The notes beneath the pieces were generated by a model. The model worked only from the letters and a program-made list of their open reading frames with translations. It was not told the DNA's origin and ran no database searches. Positions 32,422 to 40,260 of a stretch of 64,000 nt of DNA are shown here, piece after piece. The position numbers were made by a program, and so were the translations under genes. The DNA lies in NCBI GenBank assembly GCA_019359725.1, contig JAHHGR010000004.1:36667-100666 (forward strand), given 5' to 3'. Source of the DNA: Aphanocapsa lilacina HA4352-LM1. GTDB taxonomy: Bacteria; Cyanobacteriota; Cyanobacteriia; Gloeobacterales; Gloeobacteraceae. The stretch's first letter is position 1. Every line of letters begins with the position of its first letter.

Positions 32422-35400
32422 TCAGCTCACCAACCTCGTCGGCAGGACGGCCGGGGACTTTTTTTTGGCCGATCCCTCCGCCACCGCCACCCAGTGCGCA
32501 CCGATCTGCTCGAGGGTCCGCAGTTCGGCTAGATCCTCCGCTTTCACCTCCGGCAGCCGGCTTAACGCTTCTTGCATCGCAGCGAGGATCTCGATGCGCT
32601 TGATCGAATCGATGCCCAGGTCGGCTTCCATCTCCATCTCCATCGTCAACATCTCAGCCGGATACCCGGTCTTCTCGCTGACGACCTGCAACAGCACCTG
32701 CTGGACGCTCGCCCGTACCGACGAACCGTTTGCGGCGGTTTGGACCGGGGGCTCCGGCGGCGGCGCAGAGGGCGTCAACACCGGTTGGGGCACAGCGGCG
32801 GGTTCGACGGCCGGCGGTGCCCAGAAGGCTGCCGCGGCGGCGGGCATCCCTTCGCCGGGCTGTGTGGGCGCAAGCAGCGCCCACTGCTGCTTCAGCAACT
32901 GCACACACGCCTGGGAGTAGGCGACCTGGTGCTTGAGGTAGTGCTCGTGCAGGTGGAGGGTGCCCTCTTCGTGGTTGTGCAGGTGCAGCAGGCTGCGCTC
33001 CAGGCTCTTCAGCAGCGGCCCGGCCACCTCTTCGAGCATCGGTCCCATCCCGCTTCGGCCGCCGAACAGGGCGTGCTGCTGCAACAGCTGCAAGGCGACC
33101 ATCGTGTACTCCGCCTGGTGATCGAGGTACTGCTGATGAACGCGCAGGGTTTCTCCCTGCTGCTTGCCCAGCTGCGACAGGGTCTGATCGAGGCTGTCGA
33201 AAAACCGTGCGTAGGCGCTGGTGGTAGCGGGGTGCTGTGACATCGAATGCACCTTTGGGTGAAATTGCACAACATCAGATGGCGGCAAAGCCGCATGGCC
33301 GTTGGTGCGGCCGGGGCCTTGCACTACCGGGGCCGGCGGCGCTCCGTTCGGACTGTGGACCGGGTGTTGCCCATTGCGGTTGGCGTTGGTCGGTGCCGCC
33401 TGGGTGGGCGGTTTGCTGTGCAGGGCTTGTTCGAAGGCGGCACGGGTCTTTTCGCTCAGGTAGCCACGGCCGTTCAGCGCAATGGTCAAAGCCCGCTCGC
33501 CCTCACCCGCCACTGGGTAAGGGCGTTGGTAGCCGCTGAGATCCTTGAGCGGGAGACCGACAACGCGCAATTGGACCGCCGCTGTGCGCAACTGGCGGTC
33601 GCTGTCGCCCCGAGTGCTCGGGTTGAGTGCCACCGCGACATGGGGGCGTTGGCTGAGGATGTCTTTGACTAGGCCGGTGAGAATACCCCGCGGTCCGAAT
33701 TCGACAAAGCAGGCACCCCCCTCGGCGTAGATGCGCTCGATCGATGCTTCGAAAAGCACCGGGTTGACGATCTGCTGCCGCAACAACGAGGCAATCCCCT
33801 CCGCGTCGTCGGGATAAGGCTCTGCTGTGGCGTTCGCGTAGACGGCGACGGTCGGCGGCTTCAGCTCAACGCTGCCAATCGCCTCTGCGAAAGGCCCCAG
33901 CGCATAATCCACCGCAGGGGTGTGAAAGGCGGCTTCCACCGGGAGCAGCGCGGTGCGGATCTGCCTGGCTTCCAGGGTTCGCTGGGCTGCCAGGACAGCC
34001 GCCCGCCCGCCCGCGAGCACCAGCTGGTTGGGGGAATTGAAGTTGGCGACACTTACCCCCTCAAGCTGAGCAAGCCAGGACTGGAGAACCGCTGCGGGAT
34101 GTTTGACCGCCAGCATTGCCCCGGCCTGGTGGGGCGGCTCGCTGGGCGGGGTCATCGCCCGGCCGCGCGCCCTCACCAGAGCCAGATAATCTGGTGCGTT
34201 CAGCACCCCAGCCGCCCAGAGCGCCGACAGTTCGCCAAAGCTGTGGCCCACGGCAAAATCCACCCGCAGACCGGCCTCGTGCAGCAGAGCGAACAACGAC
34301 AGACTCAGCGCCCCGATGGCCGGCTGGGCGTACTCCGTCGCCTGCAGCGCCGCCGAGTGCAGGGCGCTGTGCGCTTCGCCAAAGCCCGGCTCCGGATAGA
34401 CCGTCTGCGAGAGCGTCCCTGCCCCCTCCAGGCCAAATAGACCGTCAAAATCCGCAAAGATTTGCCGAACCTGGGGAAAGTTGTTTGCAAGGCTTCTGCC
34501 CATATTGAGGTACTGCGCCCCCTGGCCGGGAAACAGAGCCACCACCTTTGCGCCGGCTGCCAGGCCGCAGCGGCGGTAATAGATACCGGCCGGATGCTCC
34601 CAGGGATCTTCCGGGTCCGCCCCTGCGAGCGCCTCGATCGCCTGTGCGAGCAGTGCGCAGGCTTCCTCGCGGCTTGCCGCCACAAATCCGAGCCGGGCGG
34701 CGTCGCCCGGTATCACCAGAGCGGCCGTCGCTTCGATCCATTGGGCAAAGACCCGCTCGCCGCTCTGGCCGCCCAGTTCTTCGAGCAAGGCACAGCACTG
34801 TTCCAGCAAATGCGCCGGCGTCTCGGCGCAGGCGAGCAACGCCCGGCAAGTGCGGTGCAGCTGGTAGGGCCGCTGGTGTTCGGCTTCGTATTCTTCCAGG
34901 ACCAGATGGTAGTTGGTGCCACCGAAACCAAAGGCGCTCACGCCGGCGCGCCGCGGCTGCTGTCCTCGGCTCCAAGGACGGCTTTCGGTGTTGAGATAGA
35001 ACGGAGAATCCTCCATATTCAGCTCGGGATTGGGTCGCTCGACATGGAGGGTGGGCGGCAGAATCTTGTGGTGCAAAGCCAGCACCGCTTTGATCACCCC
35101 GGCGGCACCGGCCGCTCCCTTGGTGTGACCAATCTGGGACTTGACGCTGCCCAGAGCAATGCGCGGCCGGGACGGCGGCCCCTCGCCAAAGACCGCGCGC
35201 AAGGCCGTGAACTCGCTAAGATCGCCGGCCGCCGTCCCGGTGCCGTGGGCTTCGACGAGGCCGACGCCGGCCGGGGCTATCCCGGCGGCGCGGTAGGCAT
35301 TGCGCATCGCCTGGACCTGGCCCTGCCAGTTGGGGGCATAGATGCTCTTGTGTTTTCCGTCGCTGGATGCACCGATCCCCCGGATCACACTGTAGATGCG

Positions 35401-36312
35401 GTCGCCATCCAGCTCGGCGTCTACCAGGCGCTTGAGCACCAGCATGCCCAGACCCTCGCCGAGCAACGTGCCGTCAGCCCCGGCCCCAAAAGGCCGGATG
35501 GTTTGTGTTTTCGACAGGGCCGGCGTCTTGCTGAAGCTCATGAACATGAAAATGCTGTTGTCCAGATCGAGGCCGCCGGTGATCATCAGATCGCTGCGGT
35601 ACTCCGTCAGTTCACTGATGGCCATCTTCATCGCCGCGAGCGAACTGGCGCAGGCGGCGTCCACCACGCAATTGACGCCCCCTAAATCGAGCCGGTTGGC
35701 AATGCGGCCCGCGATGACGTTGCCGAGCCAACCTGGAAAGGCATTTTCCTCCCAGCCGACGTAGGCCAGCTTCAACTTCCGCTCAATTTCGCACGCTTGC
35801 TCGTCGCTCAGACCGCTGCTGGTGAGCACCCGATGCCAGGTGGGGCTTTGCAATCGGGTGGTGAGGGGCACCAGCAGTTGCATCGTGCCGCCGACAATCC
35901 CCAGAATCACCCCGGTGCGCTCGCGTACCGCCGACGGCGCCCCGGCGTACCCGGCATCCGCCAGCGCCGCCTTCGCCACGACCAGACCCAACAGCTGGGT
36001 GATATCGGTGACCTCGAGGATGCTTGGGGGCAAACCGAATTCCAAGGGATCAAACGGCACATCCGGAATAAAACCGCCGCGCTTGCAGTAGGTTTTGTCG
36101 GCAGCGGACGGGTCCGGATCGTAGTAGTCCTCGACGCGCCAGCGCGTCGAGGGCACCTCGTCGATACAGTCCCTTTTGTTGAGGATATTCTCCCAATATT
36201 CCTGCAAATTTCCAGCCTTCGGAAAAATAGAAGCCATGCCGATAACGGCGACGGGAACCCTTTGTAATGCATCCCGTCGCTGTTCCGATTCGGTGCGTTG
36301 CTCCTCAGCCAT
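32422..36312 (-). CDS. KS-AT-ACP subunit of Hgl/Pfa-type lipid synthase (PfaA/HglE-like)
   Basis: A 1296-aa megasynthase. KS about 18-470 has an intact nucleophile, VDAACASSLAAM near 220, and EAHGTGTAAGD. AT about 600-900 has GHSFGELSALW near 690. A roughly 200-residue connector follows, containing two related helical segments (HQQYLDHQAEY and HEHYLKHQVAY). A single ACP near the C-terminus has LGIDSIKRIEI near 1235. The ACP motif and the N-terminal VAVIGMASIFPKAG are typical of Pfa/Hgl-type synthases rather than modular PKS. This is the only KS in the Pfa-like subset with an active Cys, so it should do the chain extension. PfaA proteins usually have several tandem ACPs; only one is seen here. 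Confidence 0.92.
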   Translation of the reverse strand: MAEEQRTESEQRRDALQRVPVAVIGMASIFPKAGNLQEYWENILNKRDCIDEVPSTRWRVEDYYDPDPSAADKTYCKRGGFIPDVPFDPLEFGLPPSILEVTDITQLLGLVVAKAALADAGYAGAPSAVRERTGVILGIVGGTMQLLVPLTTRLQSPTWHRVLTSSGLSDEQACEIERKLKLAYVGWEENAFPGWLGNVIAGRIANRLDLGGVNCVVDAACASSLAAMKMAISELTEYRSDLMITGGLDLDNSIFMFMSFSKTPALSKTQTIRPFGAGADGTLLGEGLGMLVLKRLVDAELDGDRIYSVIRGIGASSDGKHKSIYAPNWQGQVQAMRNAYRAAGIAPAGVGLVEAHGTGTAAGDLSEFTALRAVFGEGPPSRPRIALGSVKSQIGHTKGAAGAAGVIKAVLALHHKILPPTLHVERPNPELNMEDSPFYLNTESRPWSRGQQPRRAGVSAFGFGGTNYHLVLEEYEAEHQRPYQLHRTCRALLACAETPAHLLEQCCALLEELGGQSGERVFAQWIEATAALVIPGDAARLGFVAASREEACALLAQAIEALAGADPEDPWEHPAGIYYRRCGLAAGAKVVALFPGQGAQYLNMGRSLANNFPQVRQIFADFDGLFGLEGAGTLSQTVYPEPGFGEAHSALHSAALQATEYAQPAIGALSLSLFALLHEAGLRVDFAVGHSFGELSALWAAGVLNAPDYLALVRARGRAMTPPSEPPHQAGAMLAVKHPAAVLQSWLAQLEGVSVANFNSPNQLVLAGGRAAVLAAQRTLEARQIRTALLPVEAAFHTPAVDYALGPFAEAIGSVELKPPTVAVYANATAEPYPDDAEGIASLLRQQIVNPVLFEASIERIYAEGGACFVEFGPRGILTGLVKDILSQRPHVAVALNPSTRGDSDRQLRTAAVQLRVVGLPLKDLSGYQRPYPVAGEGERALTIALNGRGYLSEKTRAAFEQALHSKPPTQAAPTNANRNGQHPVHSPNGAPPAPVVQGPGRTNGHAALPPSDVVQFHPKVHSMSQHPATTSAYARFFDSLDQTLSQLGKQQGETLRVHQQYLDHQAEYTMVALQLLQQHALFGGRSGMGPMLEEVAGPLLKSLERSLLHLHNHEEGTLHLHEHYLKHQVAYSQACVQLLKQQWALLAPTQPGEGMPAAAAAFWAPPAVEPAAVPQPVLTPSAPPPEPPVQTAANGSSVRASVQQVLLQVVSEKTGYPAEMLTMEMEMEADLGIDSIKRIEILAAMQEALSRLPEVKAEDLAELRTLEQIGAHWVAVAEGSAKKKSPAVLPTRLVS

Positions 36313-36344
36313 GCGGGCAGCTCCTAATTGACTTGGAAAGCCAT

Positions 36345-36512
36345 CTATTTCGACTCGATAATTTCCCCGCTGCCCACGGCGGTATCCGGGAGGGACGGGT
36401 TTTCAATCGCCTGGTTTTGGCTCTGTTTGACGGCGATATCGATGCGAATATTCTCAAGGGCTACTGCGAGCTTTATCAGCCGCTCGTAGTAGTCGTCAGC
36501 AGGCGTGCTCAT
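36345..36512 (-). CDS. Small hypothetical protein, 55 aa
   Basis: An open frame of 55 codons starting MSTPADDYYERLIKLAVALE and ending GEIIESK, with a possible AGGAT ribosome-binding site about nine bases upstream. It fills most of the gap between the zinc-ribbon gene and the PfaA-like megasynthase, in the same direction, 32 bases before the latter. The predicted product is acidic and helical in its first half, with no membrane segment. I do not recognise a family. It could be a leader peptide or small partner of the synthase, or a chance ORF. Confidence 0.5.
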   Translation of the reverse strand: MSTPADDYYERLIKLAVALENIRIDIAVKQSQNQAIENPSLPDTAVGSGEIIESK

Positions 36513-36523
36513 CGGATAAGATC

Positions 36524-36931
36524 CTATTGATGGGTAGGCAATCCGATTCCCCGGCTGTTGCGGTAAGTAAATTCACCAACCGAAGGATTCGGCCGTCGCG
36601 GATCGACCGTCCCGGTCGTCTGCTGCCACTGCTCGCCGGTGGCTACCTGGCCTGTCACCTGACCGCTTTTATCCCGGTGACAGGCAATCCAGGCTGCTCC
36701 GTCGTTCGGGCAAAAAAACTCCTCAATCCAGCGGGTCCGATCCACCAGGGTGGTAGTGGCGGCGTGCAGCAGCGTGGCGGTTTTTTTGGTCAGCCCCAGC
36801 AACTCGCGCGCCTGCTCCACCGTCGTCGAATACACAAAATGTTTCTTGCCGGGCATGCGCCAAAGACGCAAACCACAAGTCGGGCAGTAAATTTCGACGC
36901 GATTGAGTGCTCGGCTACGTTTTTGCGCCAT
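36524..36931 (-). CDS. Conserved-looking zinc-ribbon protein, function unknown
   Basis: A 135-aa protein with two Cys pairs, YCPTCG near residue 14 and FFCPNDGAAW near 68, that could bind zinc, separated by a helical segment VEQARELLGLTKKTATLL. ATG 36931 has AGGTG seven bases upstream; a longer frame has no clear site. The C-terminal third is rich in Thr, Pro and Asn and looks disordered. It precedes the 55-aa ORF and the lipid-synthase block in the same direction, with only 11 bases between the two small genes. It might be a regulator or a general cyanobacterial protein unrelated to the pathway. Confidence 0.7.
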   Translation of the reverse strand: MAQKRSRALNRVEIYCPTCGLRLWRMPGKKHFVYSTTVEQARELLGLTKKTATLLHAATTTLVDRTRWIEEFFCPNDGAAWIACHRDKSGQVTGQVATGEQWQQTTGTVDPRRPNPSVGEFTYRNSRGIGLPTHQ

Positions 36932-37124
36932 AGGAACACCTGCTGTAGAAATGATGGTTAAAGAATAAGCGAATCCGCCGCTATGCCTGCACCAACGGAA
37001 GGGCATAGATGGTCCTGGCAAGGCACAAATAAGGCTCTTGAAACCAGGAATATCAAGGGACTATCACTGTCTTGAGAATAGCACTTATCGAGTGCGAAAG
37101 ATTGTCTTTATCAAAACAATTACT

Positions 37125-37577
37125 CTATTTTGATCTAGATCTTGCGACGCGAGTTTCCGATGGTGCCGCTTCCTGCAAGTAGGGCTCAAAGCGTTCCAGC
37201 ATTTCCGCCGGAAGGCGTTGGGGCCGCATCTTCTGGAGATCGACAAAAACCCCTTTTTGATGTGCGGTCGCCACGAGGGTTCCTTCCCCGTTGCATATGC
37301 GAAAGGCTACGTTGACGGACACACTTTTGAGTTCGTCGAGCCAGATTTCCATGTGGGCGCAATCGCCCAACTTCAGAGAATGCTTGTAGAAAATTTCCGT
37401 CTCGATCAATACCGGTGCAATGCCCTGTTCGGAGAGTTTGTGCACCGGCATACCGATTTCCTCCATAAATTTCATGCGCCCGATTTCCATCCACTGGATG
37501 TAAACGATATTGCTCACATGGCCGACGAAATCGATGTGATAGGTATAGACCGGCAGGATCAGCGTGACAGTCTTCAT
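37125..37577 (-). CDS. Hotdog-fold acyl-CoA/ACP thioesterase (4HBT, YbgC-like)
   Basis: A 150-aa single hotdog domain. The active-site region YTYHIDFVGHVSNIVYIQW contains the catalytic Asp and the GHVxN helix start typical of 4-hydroxybenzoyl-CoA thioesterase relatives. It hydrolyses acyl thioesters, so it could release chains from the nearby synthase or act in housekeeping lipid metabolism. ATG 37577 was chosen because MKTVTLILP is the natural domain start; the longer frame enters the intergenic region. It is separated from the synthase block by a 193-base AT-rich gap and by the zinc-ribbon gene. Confidence 0.88.
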   Translation of the reverse strand: MKTVTLILPVYTYHIDFVGHVSNIVYIQWMEIGRMKFMEEIGMPVHKLSEQGIAPVLIETEIFYKHSLKLGDCAHMEIWLDELKSVSVNVAFRICNGEGTLVATAHQKGVFVDLQKMRPQRLPAEMLERFEPYLQEAAPSETRVARSRSK

Positions 37578-37621
37578 GATCGAGGTCCTCGAACGGTGGC
37601 AAAGGACTCCGGGATGGGGCG

Positions 37622-40228
37622 TCAGCCGCCCAGTTCGAGCCGCCCGCCGATCCGAAAGGTCGTCCCCGGCGCCGGGATGCCGCTCAAGCTCTCGTACTGG
37701 GTGTCGGTGAGGTTGAAGACGCTGCCGGTCAGGGTAAACAGCGGCGCCAGGGGAATTTCGACGTTGAGATCGAGGGTCGCCCAGGCAGGCACGTACTCGT
37801 TCGAGCCGCGGCTCACCACACCGCTTGCCGTGGTCGCCCGTCGTTTGCCGCCGTCGTAGCGGCCCACCAGGGCCACCAGCCAACCCCGATGGACATAGGA
37901 GGCACTCAACAGGACGCTGTTGAAGGGAATGCCCGGATCTTGAAACTGGTAATAAAACGGAAAGGTCGACTGGCTGGGATTGTCCACGTTTCCGGCGGCG
38001 CGCACATCGCTGTTGGTCCAAATCGCCTGCAGGCGCAACGGTTCGATCGGCCGCCAGTCGGCCACCGCCTCGATGCCGGAAGCCTGGCGCGTGTCGAGGT
38101 TCTGGGCTTGCACAACCAATGGGATGGCCGTGGCGGCGGCCGGGTTGGGGTTGGCCAGGGTCACCCCGCCGATGGCGCCGTCGAGATAGCTGTTGAAGTA
38201 GGTGAAGCGCAATCCCAGGTTGCGGGCGGGGGTCAAATCGAAACCGACGTCGTAGGTCACCCCCGACTCCGGTCTGAGGCCCGGATTGGCCAGGATGTTC
38301 GAGCCGGTGGCAAACAGGTTGCTCAAGGCCGGCGCGTTGAAGATATAGGAATAATTGGCGCGCAGCGAAAGGACATTGTTGGGGCTGTAGCGCACCCCCG
38401 CCGCCGGGGTCAGCACGCTGCCGAACTGGGAACTGCTGGTCAAGCGCAGACCGAGGTTGGCCTTCAGCTCGTTGCTGAAGCTAACGTCGTCGATCAGAAA
38501 CAGCGAAAGCCGGGAGATGGCGCGGTCGAAGAACGTTTGGGCGCCTTTGGACTGCTGCTGCTGGTAGCTGCGGTCCTCCAGAAAGTTGATGCCGAACGAG
38601 AGGTTCTGGCCGGGGGAAATCTGGCTGTTGAGGGCTATCTGGGCTTCGTAGCGCTGGTTGTCGATGAACGGCTGTGCTGGGGGCGGCACCGTGAGCGCGC
38701 CGGGGGTACCGGTGCCGGGGGCGTTGGTGTCGTAGAAAAACGGCGAGGGCTGCTCGGTGATGGTCAAAAGCCGCACCAGCGAGAGATAGCTGTTGAGCGA
38801 GGTGGTCGGGGTGATGTCGTAATCCCAGAAGACCGTCGCCTCGGTCTGGGCCTGCAAAAAGCGCTGAAAAAAGTTGGTGGTGCCGGTCAAAGGCTCGATC
38901 AAGTAGGACTGACCGGTCGGGATGGCGACGGTGCCGGCGGCATTGGCGTCGAAGTTGTAGCGACTGGAGAAGGCCGCCGTCGGCGTGTTGAAGATAAAGG
39001 CCTGGGTGTCGCAGGGCAGTTCGTTGCCGTTGGCGTCGAGGGGCAAAAACCGCCGGCCGCTGGTGGTGCCGTTCGGCTGCACGGAGGTGCCGCCGCGGCA
39101 CAGACCGAAGGCACTGCGCCCCGGACCGAACGCTTCGTTTTTACTGTTTTGCTGGTTGAGGCGCAGGGTGAGCCGGTTGGCGGGGTCGGGGCGAAAGACC
39201 AGTTTGCCGGAATAGGAATCGCTCGCGTTGTAGCCGGTGTCGTTGATGCCCGAGAGGGTGACGGCCGGACCCAGTTCAGGTTTGAGGTAGCCGAACAGAC
39301 TCTGGCCGTTGGGGGCTACCGCATCGCGATCGTAGAACTGCGCCGTATTGGGAACCGTCAGCGAATACGGGAAGTTGTTGAAGGCGACCAGCCCCGTGTA
39401 GACGAGGTTGTAGGAGAAAGTGTCGTCGCCGCCGCCGTACTTGCCGACATAGCGCGAGAAGCCGTAGGAGCCCGCTTCGTACTTGAGCGTCAACTTGGGC
39501 GGTCCTTTGGGCGTCTCGGAGATCAAGTTGATGACGCCGCCCGCCGCACCGGCGCCGTAGCGCAAGGTTGCCCCGCCGGTGACCACCTCGACGCGCTCGA
39601 TGTCCTCCAGGCTGATGCGCGAGATATCGACGCGATTATTCGACGAGCGCTGCAGCGAGATGCCGTCGCGCAGCAGTTGAAAGCGCTGGTCGTCGAAGCC
39701 GCGCAGGTAGCTGTTGCCGGAGTTGCGCACGCCGCCTAGGGCAGGGAGGCTCTGGAAACCCGGCACCTGCACCAGCGCGTCGGTGACGGTGAGCGCCCCC
39801 AGACGGCGAAAATCTTCTTTGGTGACGGTGTAGGTGGTGGCGGTGGTGTCGCGCTCGCGGGTCGGGCGGCGGGTGGCGGTCACCGAGACTTCATCGAGAA
39901 TATCGCCGGAGGAGTCTTCTGCTTCTGTGGCCGGAGCCTGGCTTATCTGGGTATCGGCCGACGGCTGGGGAGGGGCCTGCCCCAGGTGCATCTGCGGGGC
40001 AGGAGGTGCTATATCCCACGGCAGGGAGTAGCCCGTAAGGTCCGACGCGCTCCCTTTCCAGAGCCCAAGCAGCTGCTGGACCCTGCCGGGAGCGACGACC
40101 GGCTGCCCCGCGGCTGTCGGCACCTCGGGGATCGCGAGCACTTGCGCCGCCCACAGGCAAGGACCGACGGAGGCGACAGCGAACAACCAGGTGCGCCGGC
40201 GGTGTTTTTGGCCTTCGAAGTGGATCAT
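37622..40228 (-). CDS. TonB-dependent outer-membrane receptor
   Basis: An 868-aa receptor. A signal peptide ends near residue 33 (AAQVLAIP). A Pro/Gln-rich segment follows, then a TonB-box-like DEVSVTATRRP near 112, a plug domain (about 125-240, with DALVQVPGFQSL and VEVVTGGATLRYGAGAAGG) and a beta-barrel to the C-terminus. ATG 40228 has AGAGG upstream. Such receptors import iron chelates, vitamin B12 or other scarce ligands across the outer membrane using TonB. No ABC transporter or TonB gene is adjacent. Its nearest neighbours are a phosphoesterase and a thioesterase, so the ligand could be an organophosphate or a lipid product; this is speculation. Confidence 0.93.
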   Translation of the reverse strand: MIHFEGQKHRRRTWLFAVASVGPCLWAAQVLAIPEVPTAAGQPVVAPGRVQQLLGLWKGSASDLTGYSLPWDIAPPAPQMHLGQAPPQPSADTQISQAPATEAEDSSGDILDEVSVTATRRPTRERDTTATTYTVTKEDFRRLGALTVTDALVQVPGFQSLPALGGVRNSGNSYLRGFDDQRFQLLRDGISLQRSSNNRVDISRISLEDIERVEVVTGGATLRYGAGAAGGVINLISETPKGPPKLTLKYEAGSYGFSRYVGKYGGGDDTFSYNLVYTGLVAFNNFPYSLTVPNTAQFYDRDAVAPNGQSLFGYLKPELGPAVTLSGINDTGYNASDSYSGKLVFRPDPANRLTLRLNQQNSKNEAFGPGRSAFGLCRGGTSVQPNGTTSGRRFLPLDANGNELPCDTQAFIFNTPTAAFSSRYNFDANAAGTVAIPTGQSYLIEPLTGTTNFFQRFLQAQTEATVFWDYDITPTTSLNSYLSLVRLLTITEQPSPFFYDTNAPGTGTPGALTVPPPAQPFIDNQRYEAQIALNSQISPGQNLSFGINFLEDRSYQQQQSKGAQTFFDRAISRLSLFLIDDVSFSNELKANLGLRLTSSSQFGSVLTPAAGVRYSPNNVLSLRANYSYIFNAPALSNLFATGSNILANPGLRPESGVTYDVGFDLTPARNLGLRFTYFNSYLDGAIGGVTLANPNPAAATAIPLVVQAQNLDTRQASGIEAVADWRPIEPLRLQAIWTNSDVRAAGNVDNPSQSTFPFYYQFQDPGIPFNSVLLSASYVHRGWLVALVGRYDGGKRRATTASGVVSRGSNEYVPAWATLDLNVEIPLAPLFTLTGSVFNLTDTQYESLSGIPAPGTTFRIGGRLELGG

Positions 40229-40260
40229 GCTTACCTCTGCTTGGGGACAGCTTGGCTGCT

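Noticed and set aside
23965..36312. Heterocyst glycolipid pathway as the literal function
   Set aside because: Subunit order resembles hgl genes, but nothing in the window shows heterocyst genes and the free TE-PKS context differs; only a related lipid synthase can be claimed.
37081..37141. Short inverted repeats (GCACT-5-AGTGC, and GATCTAGATC) near the thioesterase stop
   Set aside because: Stems of five bases or a simple palindrome with no T-run; too weak to call a terminator or operator.
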